Part shown: in pieces, positions 8,078 to 16,100 of the stretch
Numbering within the stretch: position 1 is the stretch's first letter
Layout of the letters: each line of letters begins with the position of its first letter
Origin: CAIVAT01 sp037137455
Lineage (GTDB): Bacteria > Bacteroidota > Bacteroidia > Bacteroidales > FEN-979
Assembly (NCBI GenBank): GCA_037137455.1
Contig: JBAXKG010000031.1
Span: 1-32,500, forward strand
Direction: 5' to 3'
DNA: 32,500 nt
The notes under the pieces: generated by a model
What the model was told of the DNA's origin: nothing
Databases searched by the model: none
What the model saw: the letters and a program-made list of their open reading frames with translations, nothing else
Position numbers and translations under genes: made by a program

Positions 8078-8698
8078 TTACTTAATGGCCATTTTTTGTT
8101 CGGGTGTCAGCTTCCAACTTTCCTGCATATCGATGTTTAGCCAGATAATCCGGATCCTTGCTTTTGTATTTAACTTTATAGCATCTGACAACTTAAAAAG
8201 CCGGTAGTTATATGTCCCTAAAAACTTTGCCCATGTAACGATGACAGTAAAATCCGGATCATTTATTAAATTATTCCGGGCTGAAGTCTTACCGAATTGC
8301 TTTATATGCCGAAGAATCGGGTCAAGATGCAACTCGCTGCATTTTTCATATGATGAATCGGGGCTCAATGATTTGATCTTGTCGTACCCCGACCATTGAC
8401 ATTGCATCGTATCTCGCTGCAGCATTGCCCCTTTGCGGTCAAATATCATATGGCTTAAAAGATGTTTACTGAACATGGGGTTTCTAATTGTCTGATAATA
8501 TGAAGAAGAATCGGAAAACATATATTGATTTTCTGATGGGAAATTATGCTTTTCAAGAAAGGAGACTACTTTTTCCGGTGTTTCTTCTTTCGGTTGGGTT
8601 AAACCATATTTAAAATGCATGTACGTTTTGCAACCTGATGATACCGAAAGCAAAAGGGTTATTACGGCAATTTGTAAGATCCTGCAAATTGTTTTCAT
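8078..8698 (-). CDS. predicted lipoprotein, unknown function
   Basis: The 206-residue product begins with a lipoprotein signal: MKTICR, a hydrophobic core, and a lipobox ending in SSGC with the modified Cys at residue 23. The mature protein is soluble-looking, with an SDSSSYYQT segment, a CQWSGYDK segment and a basic C-terminal end. Bacteroidota genomes carry uncharacterised lipoproteins of this general look, but I know no function. The gene follows the small secreted protein at 8793-9266 by 94 bases and precedes the barrel-like protein by 78 bases, so the three may form a loose unit. No clear TAnnTTTG element is seen directly upstream. Confidence 0.65.
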   Translation of the reverse strand: MKTICRILQIAVITLLLSVSSGCKTYMHFKYGLTQPKEETPEKVVSFLEKHNFPSENQYMFSDSSSYYQTIRNPMFSKHLLSHMIFDRKGAMLQRDTMQCQWSGYDKIKSLSPDSSYEKCSELHLDPILRHIKQFGKTSARNNLINDPDFTVIVTWAKFLGTYNYRLFKLSDAIKLNTKARIRIIWLNIDMQESWKLTPEQKMAIK

Positions 8699-8792
8699 TT
8701 CGCTTTTATTGTTTTTTCAACAAAAAGCCACCCTTAAACGGGAAATCATTTTATTTGATCTGACCCCGCCTAAGGGCAGCAATTCTTTAGAA

Positions 8793-9266
8793 TTAAAATA
8801 CGATCGTATAAACTCCGTTTTCGTAAGATACCGGGTAGTTTCCCGGTTTAATGGTAAATTGTCTTGATGACCCCAGTGCACGGCATGTTGCATCCGGCAA
8901 GGTATATGCATCCAGAATTGAGATGGATGATTTAGCTTTGAAATTGGACAATGCAGCGCCATCTTCATAATTATTCAGGGCAACCTCATCGATTTCGAAA
9001 ACAAGCTGGTTCCGTTCATTAAGCTTTCCCCTCACCAAACATAAATTCTTTTCTGTGTATCCATCGATATTGTCTTCCAACCCCCACGAAACAGCGAAGC
9101 AAAGACCAAAACCACTCTGGCAATCCAATTTTGGGCGATGAAAATTTACCAGTAATTTAATCCATATTCCCGTTGGCGCAAACGCGGCTGATTTCGTTAC
9201 TTCTGCAAACGATGTTTCTGTTAAGAATATAATGCCCAACAGTGATAATAAAATAATCTTTTTCAT
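8793..9266 (-). CDS. small secreted protein, unknown function
   Basis: The 157-residue product has a clear signal peptide (MKKIILLSLLGIIFLTETSFA, cleavage after residue 21 likely). The mature part has four cysteines, about Cys49, Cys56, Cys76 and Cys129, which could form disulfides in the periplasm or outside the cell. A C-terminal segment (QFTIKPGNYPVSYENGVYTIVF) looks like beta structure. I do not recognise a family. The nearby lipoprotein and barrel-like protein on the same strand suggest an envelope role, but this rests on position only. Confidence 0.6.
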   Translation of the reverse strand: MKKIILLSLLGIIFLTETSFAEVTKSAAFAPTGIWIKLLVNFHRPKLDCQSGFGLCFAVSWGLEDNIDGYTEKNLCLVRGKLNERNQLVFEIDEVALNNYEDGAALSNFKAKSSISILDAYTLPDATCRALGSSRQFTIKPGNYPVSYENGVYTIVF

Positions 9267-9328
9267 GGCTTCAATTATTAATTATTAAAATATTCGCTGC
9301 CTGATCTTTCCGCCGACAGCCTGCGAAC

Positions 9329-9354
9329 GGCCGGATAATTTTGGAAGTCCGGCC
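9329..9354. repeat. GC-rich inverted repeat in spacer
   Basis: GGCCGGA (9329-9335) and TCCGGCC (9348-9354) are perfect complements separated by 12 bases. No T-run follows on either strand, so it is not a typical intrinsic terminator. It may be an RNA structure upstream of the secreted protein at 9266. Confidence 0.45.
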
Positions 9355-9580
9355 AATCTCCCGGGAAAACGATCCTCCATAAGGTTTCTTTTTCCATGTC
9401 ATCTCACACATCCATAGTTGTCGTACCTCCTTCATCATTTTTTCTGCTTAATCCGGTGAGAAGTCAAAAGGTAATAGGCCGGAACATGTTTTTTTTACAA
9501 AAAGTTATCATAAAAATTATAATCAGATATAAATCATTATTTTACGCTTTTTGCTTGGAAATTATCTCAAAAATTTTTAG

Positions 9581-9588
9581 TATCTTTG
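9581..9588 (+). promoter_or_regulatory. -7 promoter element for glycogen-synthase-like/DUF4270/glmS block
   Basis: TATCTTTG followed by CA is a textbook Bacteroidota -7 element. Transcription would start near 9593, giving a leader of about 35 bases that includes GAGAGGA just before the ATG at 9628. The -33 element is weak (TTGG at 9555-9558, 22 bases upstream). Confidence 0.65.
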
Positions 9589-9627
9589 CAGCCGAATTTC
9601 AAATAGGGATAAAACCGAGAGGAAAAC

Positions 9628-10455
9628 ATGGAAAAAGCGAAAGTTTTGTTTGTTGCGCAGGAGATTACTCCATATCTGAAAGAAACTCCAATGAGTACCA
9701 TCGGTCGATATCTGCCGCAAGGGATTCAGGATAAGGGAAGGGAAATCCGTACTTTTATGCCACGTTACGGCAGCATCAATGAGAGGCGCAACCAGCTTCA
9801 TGAAGTAATCCGTTTATCGGGCATGAACCTGATTATCGATGATACAGATCATCCGTTAATCATTAAGGTGGCTTCCATTCAACAGGCCCGTATGCAAATC
9901 TATTTTATTGATAATGAAGATTATTTCCAGCGGAAGTATACACTTCATGATAAAAACAACAAGTTTTTTGCCGATAATGATGAGCGCGCAATTTTCTTTT
10001 CACGTGGAGTGCTTGAAACAGTCAAAAAATTGGGATGGGGCCCTGATGTGGTACATTGTCATGGGTGGATGACCAGCCTGGTGCCTATTTATATCAAAAA
10101 AGCCTATTGCGATAATCCCCTTTTCAGCGACACCAAAGTCATCTATTCCCTGTATGATGATGATTTTGAAGAGTTGATGCACAAGGACTTTGCAAGTAAG
10201 ATCAAATTGGATGGAATTAATTCCAAAGATCTCAAACACTATAAAAGCGCAAATTTCGTTAGTGTGATTAAGGCGGCAATCGATTTTTCAGATGGAGTAA
10301 TCATCGGATCACCTAAGGTCAATCCCGAATTGATTAAATACATAAAGGAAATTGAAAAGCCCTGCCTCGATTATCAACCGATGGACCGCTACGTTGATTC
10401 CTACAATGATTTCTACGAAGAGGTGATGGTGAATGATCCGGTAACTGTGGATTAA
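9628..10455 (+). CDS. glycogen/starch synthase N-lobe homologue (GT5), short form
   Basis: The 275-residue protein matches the N-terminal Rossmann half of GT5 glycogen/starch synthases: a VLFVAQEITPY start, a PRYG segment near 45-48, and VVHCHGWMTSLVP (141-153), which corresponds to the family's VHxHDWH region. Full-length GlgA is about 480 residues; the C-terminal ADP-glucose-binding half is absent, and no second half is encoded downstream. The canonical KxGGL sugar-nucleotide loop reads KETPM (18-22). Short forms like this are widespread in Bacteroidota and usually annotated as glycogen synthase, but the visible residues argue against normal glucosyl transfer. It is followed after 24 bases by DUF4270 and then glmS. 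Confidence 0.82.
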   Translation: MEKAKVLFVAQEITPYLKETPMSTIGRYLPQGIQDKGREIRTFMPRYGSINERRNQLHEVIRLSGMNLIIDDTDHPLIIKVASIQQARMQIYFIDNEDYFQRKYTLHDKNNKFFADNDERAIFFSRGVLETVKKLGWGPDVVHCHGWMTSLVPIYIKKAYCDNPLFSDTKVIYSLYDDDFEELMHKDFASKIKLDGINSKDLKHYKSANFVSVIKAAIDFSDGVIIGSPKVNPELIKYIKEIEKPCLDYQPMDRYVDSYNDFYEEVMVNDPVTVD

Positions 10456-10479
10456 CTGCAATTAATTAATTCGAAACGA

Positions 10480-11838
10480 TTGAACTATTTTCTTTCCAAA
10501 CTTCCAGCCTCTCTGCTTACAGGCATCCTGGTTATCCTTGTGTTATTCTCCTGTAAAAAAGACCCCTACGAAATCGGAATAGATCTTCTTCCGCCCAGCG
10601 ATACCCTTAATGTCAGGACAACTGATACTTGTACGCTCGAGGCTTTTTCGGTTAGGCAAGATTCGACCCGTACCGATAAGTGCTCTTCCCTTATACTGGG
10701 TTCTATGATGGATCCGGTGTTTGGACTTACAACCAGCAGCTTTTATACTCAGCTCTTTCTTGAATCTGAAGGGGCCGATTTTGGCAAAAATCCGGTTTTG
10801 GACTCTGTAGTGCTGATGTTGTTTTACGAGGGCTATTATGGTGACACCCTTACAAGGCAGAATGTGAAGGTATATGAGATCAGTGAGGATTTTTTCTACG
10901 ACAGCACTCGATTTTCCAATCAACATTTAGGCACCTATCCTACTTTACTGGCTGACCAGGATTTTACCCCCAAAGTTAAAGACAGCGTTACGGTTTATAA
11001 GGAGAAGATTGCACCGCACCTGCGAATTAATTTGAACAAACTAACCAATTATCTGGGAAATAAAATCCTCTATGCTCCATCCGGCGTTTTGGCGTCAAAC
11101 AGCGCCTTTTTAAAGTTCCTGAAGGGACTTTATGTTACTGCAGGCCCGGTTAATAATAAAGGGGCTTTGCTGAATTTTTCCATCGCCAACGGGATTTCCA
11201 GGATGGTTTTATACTTCCATGACGGCAACGAGCCAAACAATGATTCACTCAGTTATAACATGCTGCTAACCGAATACAGTGCGCGTTTTACACATATCGA
11301 TCATAATGACTATCTGAATGCAAATCAGGATCTTAAACAACAAATCCTAAACCATGATTCGACCCAGGGAACCAAGCAATTGTTCCTGCAAGGTATGGCT
11401 GGAGTCAAGATTAAACTGAAATTTCCATTCATGAAAAACTTCGCCCAGGGTAAAATCCTGGCAATAAATGATGCAATCCTTGAGTTGAAGAACCTGGAAA
11501 CAGATACAATATATTCACCGCCATCATCTTTATCCATTATCAGACAGGATAGTATCGGAAGAATCGGCTACCTAATCGATGAGAGTGAAGGAGCTACCTA
11601 TTTCGGAGGAACATACAACAGCACCACACGATCTTATTTTTTCCGACTGACGCAGCATATGCAGAAGGTAATAATGGATTCTTATTCGGACCATTTTGAT
11701 TTGTATTTGGTGGCCAACAACCCGTTACAGAGTTTGATAAGCCCAAACCGTATCATACTTAACGGCACTAATCCTTTAATTCCGGGAGGTTTAACAAACC
11801 GCCTGAAATTAAAGTTGACATATACAGTTTTGAATTAA
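10480..11838 (+). CDS. DUF4270 family lipoprotein
   Basis: The 452-residue product has a lipoprotein signal peptide ending in LFSC, with Cys25 as the lipidated residue, followed by the KKDPYEIGIDLLPPSDTL segment characteristic of DUF4270 proteins of Bacteroidota. The rest is beta-rich, with many short jelly-roll-like strands; function is unknown, probably at the cell envelope. No ATG exists before about residue 70, and the lipobox must be included, so the TTG at 10480 is the best start. It lies 24 bases after the glycogen-synthase-like gene and 38 bases before glmS, an association seen in relatives and likely an operon. Confidence 0.82.
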   Translation: MNYFLSKLPASLLTGILVILVLFSCKKDPYEIGIDLLPPSDTLNVRTTDTCTLEAFSVRQDSTRTDKCSSLILGSMMDPVFGLTTSSFYTQLFLESEGADFGKNPVLDSVVLMLFYEGYYGDTLTRQNVKVYEISEDFFYDSTRFSNQHLGTYPTLLADQDFTPKVKDSVTVYKEKIAPHLRINLNKLTNYLGNKILYAPSGVLASNSAFLKFLKGLYVTAGPVNNKGALLNFSIANGISRMVLYFHDGNEPNNDSLSYNMLLTEYSARFTHIDHNDYLNANQDLKQQILNHDSTQGTKQLFLQGMAGVKIKLKFPFMKNFAQGKILAINDAILELKNLETDTIYSPPSSLSIIRQDSIGRIGYLIDESEGATYFGGTYNSTTRSYFFRLTQHMQKVIMDSYSDHFDLYLVANNPLQSLISPNRIILNGTNPLIPGGLTNRLKLKLTYTVLN

Positions 11839-11876
11839 TTCTTATATTCTTTTCATCATATTCTAAAACCTAAACC

Positions 11877-13715
11877 ATGTGTGGAATTGTTGCTTATATC
11901 GGCCCTCGTGAAGCCTATCCCATCCTGATGAAGGGACTTCATCGTTTAGAATACCGGGGCTATGACAGTGCAGGAATATGCTTGCTCAATGAAGACATCC
12001 GGGTTTTCAAATGCAAGGGGAAGGTTTCTGACCTTGAGGAGTTTGTTGAGGGTAAAAATATTTCCGGCACAATCGGAATGGCTCATACCCGTTGGGCTAC
12101 ACACGGTGAACCCAACACCATCAATGCCCATCCGCATTTCTCCCAGAATAAAACCCTCGCCCTTATCCATAACGGAATCATTGAGAACTATTCGGTTTTA
12201 CGAAGCGAATTAAAAAACAGAGGATATATATTTACCAGTGAAACTGATACGGAAGTACTCGTACACCTTATCGAAGACATTATGGTCAATGAGAAGGTAG
12301 CAGTCGAAGATGCAGTACGCATTGCCCTTAACCAGGTAATTGGCGCCTATGCTATTGTAATCCTTGCGAAGGAATTTCCCAACAAGATTATTGCAGCCCG
12401 AAAAGGCAGTCCAATGGTTATCGGTATTGGCAACGGCGAATTTTTCATTGCATCTGATGCTACCCCACTGATCGAATATACCGACAATGTGGTTTATCTG
12501 AACGATGAAGAAATTGCCATTATTGAAAGGAACCATGAATTAAAGATTAAGACGATCAGAAATCAAAATCAAACACCTTACATTGAGAAGCTTGCACTAA
12601 GTTTGAATGAAATTGAAAAAGGGGGATTTGATCATTTCATGCTGAAGGAGATCTATGAACAGCCCCGTTCAATCTTCGACTCCATGCGTGGCCGCCTCCA
12701 TTTGGACCAGGGCATCGTGACCCTTGGCGGGATAAGCGATTGGGTTGAGAAAATTCTCAGATCAAAACGTATCATTATCACCGCCTGCGGAACATCATGG
12801 CATGCCGGATTGGTTGGAGAATACCTTATTGAGGATCTGGCGCGTATTAATGTAGAAGTTGAATATTCATCTGAATTCCGGTACCGTAATCCGGTACTCA
12901 CCGAAGACGATTTAGTTATCGCTATTTCCCAATCGGGTGAAACCGCCGATACGCTTGCTGCTATTGACCTGGCCAAGTCTAAGGGCGCTACTGTGCTCGG
13001 AATATGCAATGTGGTAGGCTCTTCCATTGCAAGGGCTACTCATGCCGGTGTTTATACACATGCCGGACCGGAGATCGGGGTGGCCTCCACAAAAGCTTTT
13101 ACGGCACAGGTGGCGGTACTTACACTTCTTGGATTGCTCCTGGCCCAGAAAAAGGGAACACTTCCAGCCTCCAGATTCCAGAAAATCTTACTGGAACTTG
13201 ATTCAATCCCTGCTAAAGTGGAACGGATCCTGAAACTGAATGATAAAATCAGAGATATTGCAACCATCTATAAAGATGTGAAAAATTCACTTTATCTTGG
13301 TCGTGGGTATAATTTCCCGGTTGCCCTGGAAGGCGCTCTGAAACTGAAGGAAATTTCGTACATCCATGCTGAAGGATATCCTGCTGCAGAGATGAAACAT
13401 GGCCCTATTGCCCTCATTGATGAGTTTATGCCTGTGGTCTTTATTGCCACTCGTCGCGGAATCTATGATAAAGTGATCACCAACATCGAGGAGGTCAAAG
13501 CCCGGAAAGGAAAAATTATTGCCATCGTAACAGAAGGGGATGAATCGGTGAAAAAACTTGCAGACCATTGCATCGAAATCCCTGATACAGAAGAGATGCT
13601 TATTCCTTTGCTGGCAACCATACCGTTGCAGCTTCTCTCGTATCACATTGCAGTGATGCGGAATTGCAATGTTGACCAGCCACGTAACCTGGCAAAGTCG
13701 GTGACAGTCGAATAA
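11877..13715 (+). CDS. glmS: glutamine-fructose-6-phosphate aminotransferase (isomerising)
   Basis: GlmS makes glucosamine-6-phosphate from fructose-6-phosphate and glutamine, the committed step toward UDP-GlcNAc for peptidoglycan and lipopolysaccharide. The 612-residue protein has the full architecture: N-terminal nucleophile Cys2 (MCGIVAYIG), glutamine-site residues in TRWATHGEP (71-79) and HNG (98-100), then two SIS domains, the first beginning near TACGTSWHAG at about residue 303. The C-terminal NLAKSVTVE carries the conserved lysine (Lys607) that handles the sugar. No glmS ribozyme is expected in this phylum, and the 38-base leader is too short to hold one. A strong terminator follows. 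Confidence 0.97.
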   Translation: MCGIVAYIGPREAYPILMKGLHRLEYRGYDSAGICLLNEDIRVFKCKGKVSDLEEFVEGKNISGTIGMAHTRWATHGEPNTINAHPHFSQNKTLALIHNGIIENYSVLRSELKNRGYIFTSETDTEVLVHLIEDIMVNEKVAVEDAVRIALNQVIGAYAIVILAKEFPNKIIAARKGSPMVIGIGNGEFFIASDATPLIEYTDNVVYLNDEEIAIIERNHELKIKTIRNQNQTPYIEKLALSLNEIEKGGFDHFMLKEIYEQPRSIFDSMRGRLHLDQGIVTLGGISDWVEKILRSKRIIITACGTSWHAGLVGEYLIEDLARINVEVEYSSEFRYRNPVLTEDDLVIAISQSGETADTLAAIDLAKSKGATVLGICNVVGSSIARATHAGVYTHAGPEIGVASTKAFTAQVAVLTLLGLLLAQKKGTLPASRFQKILLELDSIPAKVERILKLNDKIRDIATIYKDVKNSLYLGRGYNFPVALEGALKLKEISYIHAEGYPAAEMKHGPIALIDEFMPVVFIATRRGIYDKVITNIEEVKARKGKIIAIVTEGDESVKKLADHCIEIPDTEEMLIPLLATIPLQLLSYHIAVMRNCNVDQPRNLAKSVTVE

Positions 13716-13730
13716 TCATTAACTGCACTA

Positions 13731-13763
13731 ATAAAAAACGGGGCCATTGACCCCGTTTTTTAT
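13731..13763. terminator. bidirectional intrinsic terminator between glmS and sodB
   Basis: ATAAAAAACGGGG, a 7-base loop, and CCCCGTTTTTTAT form a perfect stem with the A-run on one side and the T-run on the other. It therefore terminates both strands. It begins 16 bases after the glmS stop and ends 4 bases before the sodB stop codon. Confidence 0.9.
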
Positions 13764-13766
13764 TTC

Positions 13767-14342
13767 TTACAATCTGGCTGCAACAGCATTCCAGTCGATA
13801 AGTTTCCAAAAGTCGGCGATATAATCAGGACGGACATTTTGTTTGTCCAGGTAATAGGCATGTTCCCATACATCGCAGGTGAGCAAAGGTGTTGCTCCGT
13901 TTTTTAAAGGATTGCCGGCATTGCTTTCCTGCACGATTCCGAGACTTCCATCCTCTTTTTTGATCAGCCAGGCCCAACCGGAACCAAATAGCGTTGCAGC
14001 CGCCGTTGAGAATTTTTCCTTAAACTCTGCAAAAGATCCAAAGGATTTCTGCAATGCATCGGCCAATGGGCCGGTTGGTTCACCGCCCCCCTGAGGCTTG
14101 AGGCAATTCCAGTAAAAGGTGTGATTCCAAACCTGAGCTCCATTGTTGAAAATCCCGCCACCGGCTTTGCGCACGATATCCTCGAGCGATGTATTCTCAA
14201 ATTCGGTGCCGATTATAAGTTTATTCAGGTTGTTTACATAGGCCTGGTGATGCTTCCCATAGTGAAATTCAATGGTACGTTTCGAGATATAAGGTTCCAA
14301 TGCATCAAAGGCATAAGCCAATTTTGGCAATTCGTGTGTCAT
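13767..14342 (-). CDS. sodB: superoxide dismutase, Fe (or cambialistic Fe/Mn) type
   Basis: The enzyme dismutates superoxide to hydrogen peroxide and oxygen in the cytoplasm. The 191-residue protein has the four metal ligands His27, His74, Asp157 (in DVWEHAYY) and His161. Gln70 in GAQVWNHTFYW is the second-sphere glutamine position of Fe-type enzymes, whereas Mn types carry it near GDxxQ-type positions in the C-terminal half; exact metal preference cannot be settled by sight. There is no signal peptide. The gene follows the protease gene by 83 bases on the same strand and has its own candidate promoter. Confidence 0.95.
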   Translation of the reverse strand: MTHELPKLAYAFDALEPYISKRTIEFHYGKHHQAYVNNLNKLIIGTEFENTSLEDIVRKAGGGIFNNGAQVWNHTFYWNCLKPQGGGEPTGPLADALQKSFGSFAEFKEKFSTAAATLFGSGWAWLIKKEDGSLGIVQESNAGNPLKNGATPLLTCDVWEHAYYLDKQNVRPDYIADFWKLIDWNAVAARL

Positions 14343-14389
14343 AACAGGTAATATTTAGGGTTAATACTCAATAAAATAAACTCAAAAAT

Positions 14390-14397
14390 CAAAACTA
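14390..14397 (-). promoter_or_regulatory. candidate -7 element of sodB
   Basis: The minus strand reads TAGTTTTG, matching TAnnTTTG, 47 bases upstream of the sodB ATG at 14342. The closest upstream TTTG (14414-14417) is 16 bases away, slightly short, so this is only a candidate. Confidence 0.4.
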
Positions 14398-14425
14398 TAC
14401 ATTTTCAAATCTTCAAATCTTTAAA

Positions 14426-16018
14426 TTATTTTTTCAACATCTCAACAGCTTTCAAAAATCCAGGGTCAATAGTATTTAAAATCGGATAAAATCCATCGTT
14501 ATCAAGCATGTTCCGGCCGATATAGGATTTCAGCATAGTTTTGATGTACCTGTCAGATTTCGAAAGATCCTTACCCTGGCGTTTTACACCCTTTTTATCT
14601 GCATAACTGATAAAATCGCTATAAATGTCATCAGAGATGCTGAAGCCTTTGTCGAACTGGTCTACATCCTTGAACCGCAACAAACGCACCCTGTTTCGGT
14701 CGGTATAGTCAAAGGCATATTGGTAAACAAATCCTTTATTGATACAAATATTATAATACTGCAAGGCTGAATCTTTTTCAAGGGGAATATATATGTCGGG
14801 CATGATGCCCCCCCCTCCATACACGATTTTGCCTTTTGGGGTTTTATATTTAAGTGAATCGGGAAATTTAATGGAATCGGGATGCTCAAGTTCGCCAGTC
14901 ATAAATCGGTGGTAATATTCGCTGTTGTAAACATCAAGACCATCTTTATATGATTTCTGGATACACCTGCCTGTAGGCGTGTAATACCTGGCCACCGTCA
15001 GGCGTAAAGCGCTTCCGTCCTTAAAATCGAGTTGCTCCTGAACCAACCCTTTGCCAAATGAACGGCGTCCCATAATAATGCCACGGTCATGGTCCTGCAC
15101 TGCGCCCGACACGATTTCGGCCGCTGAAGCTGTTCCTTCATCCACCATGATGATCAGATCGCCCTTTTCGAATAAACCATCAGCCGTCGCATTGGCCACC
15201 TCCCTGGGGTGATGCGTCCCTTCGGTATAAACAATCAGTTCGCCATCTCCAATGAATTCATCAGCAACATCTATGGCTGCCTTCAGATAACCTCCGCCAT
15301 TTCCCCGCAAGTCAAAGATCAATTTTGTCATTCCATCCTTAAGAAGTGATTCCAGGGCATTGTGAACCTCATCATGGGTACTGGCCGAAAAATTATTCAA
15401 CCGTATATAACCAATGCCTGGTTTTGGCATGTAAGCAATGTCCATGCTATAGGTAGGAATAACATCCCGGGTAATGGTATAATCTATCAACCCAATAACG
15501 CCTCGCCTGAAAATGGCAACTTTTACTTCGGTTCCTTTAGGCCCCTTTAATTTGCGCATAACATCATTGGTAGAGATTTTGATGCCCGCGATATTTTTGC
15601 CATCAACCTTCACGATGCGGTCTCCTGCACGTATTCCAAGTTTTTCTGATGGCCCTCCCGAAACAGGATTTATTACTGCGACAGTATCATTCTCCATGCG
15701 AAATTGCACACCAATCCCCTCAAAACTCCCCATCAACGGATCATTGGCCTCATGGAACTCTTCTGCAGAAATATAAACTGAATGCGGATCGAGTTTTTCC
15801 AGCATCCCGGTTATTGCTTTCTCTTCAATAACCTTTTGGGTGAGAGTATCCACATAATTGTTCTTCACATAATTGATTACCTCCTTCACCTTGTCCTTTT
15901 TTGATTGAAACGGAAGGAGGGTTCCCGTGCGATTAGCAAGGAAAACTCCAAGGATAATTCCGCCAACAAGCACAAGGGCAAACCAAATTGGCAAATAGGG
16001 GTTGAATTTTTTTTCCAT
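14426..16018 (-). CDS. C-terminal processing peptidase, S41 family
   Basis: S41/CtpA proteases cut proteins near their C-terminus in the periplasm. The 530-residue product has an uncleaved signal anchor (about residues 10-28), a PDZ domain (about 95-180, with GIGVQF and RAGDRIVKVDG), and the S41 core. The catalytic pair is Ser298 in DEGTASAAE and Lys323 in RSFGKGLVQ; the DLRGNGGG substrate loop is at 236-243. Length and order are normal for the Bacteroidota family. The ATG at 16018 has a -7 element ending only four bases upstream, so the mRNA may be leaderless or nearly so. Confidence 0.95.
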   Translation of the reverse strand: MEKKFNPYLPIWFALVLVGGIILGVFLANRTGTLLPFQSKKDKVKEVINYVKNNYVDTLTQKVIEEKAITGMLEKLDPHSVYISAEEFHEANDPLMGSFEGIGVQFRMENDTVAVINPVSGGPSEKLGIRAGDRIVKVDGKNIAGIKISTNDVMRKLKGPKGTEVKVAIFRRGVIGLIDYTITRDVIPTYSMDIAYMPKPGIGYIRLNNFSASTHDEVHNALESLLKDGMTKLIFDLRGNGGGYLKAAIDVADEFIGDGELIVYTEGTHHPREVANATADGLFEKGDLIIMVDEGTASAAEIVSGAVQDHDRGIIMGRRSFGKGLVQEQLDFKDGSALRLTVARYYTPTGRCIQKSYKDGLDVYNSEYYHRFMTGELEHPDSIKFPDSLKYKTPKGKIVYGGGGIMPDIYIPLEKDSALQYYNICINKGFVYQYAFDYTDRNRVRLLRFKDVDQFDKGFSISDDIYSDFISYADKKGVKRQGKDLSKSDRYIKTMLKSYIGRNMLDNDGFYPILNTIDPGFLKAVEMLKK

Positions 16019-16022
16019 GTGG

Positions 16023-16056
16023 CAAAGATACCTCTATTCAGAAATCGAATTTCAAA
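16023..16056 (-). promoter_or_regulatory. promoter of the S41 peptidase gene, very close to its ATG
   Basis: The minus strand has TTTG (16053-16056), a 22-base spacer, then TATCTTTG (16023-16030). Only four bases separate the -7 element from the ATG at 16018, so transcription should begin at or beside the start codon. Confidence 0.6.
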
Positions 16057-16074
16057 GCATCGTAAAAATATACC

Positions 16075-16082
16075 TATTTTTG
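16075..16082 (+). promoter_or_regulatory. -7 promoter element of the alpha/beta hydrolase
   Basis: TATTTTTG matches TAnnTTTG and ends 18 bases before the ATG at 16101. It diverges from the peptidase promoter; the two -7 elements are 44 bases apart. Confidence 0.5.
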
Positions 16083-16100
16083 CAACCTAACTACTCAATT

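Larger units (their letters stand above)
9267..9627. other. 361-bp spacer between divergent genes
   Basis: The plus-strand promoter for 9628 sits at its right end (9581-9588). The left third (about 9290-9375) is clearly richer in G and C than its surroundings and holds a 7-bp GC inverted repeat (9329-9354). On the minus strand it also holds two overlapping short open frames (9278-9397, 38 codons; 9271-9402, 43 codons). These follow AAGGAGGT (9425-9432), a perfect but locally unusual Shine-Dalgarno sequence. No recognised riboswitch or RNA gene is seen. Confidence 0.5.

Noticed and set aside
9396..9734. Plus-strand frame of 112 codons overlapping the promoter and start of the glycogen-synthase-like gene
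   Set aside because: It overlaps the real gene in another frame, includes the promoter, and has no protein-like features.
11839..11876. glmS ribozyme or riboswitch upstream of glmS
   Set aside because: The gap is only 38 bases, and the ribozyme is known from Gram-positive lineages; no matching structure is seen.
16002..16100. Longer alpha/beta hydrolase start at 16002
   Set aside because: It would overlap the divergent peptidase start and place coding sequence upstream of the -7 element; the signal peptide begins at 16101.
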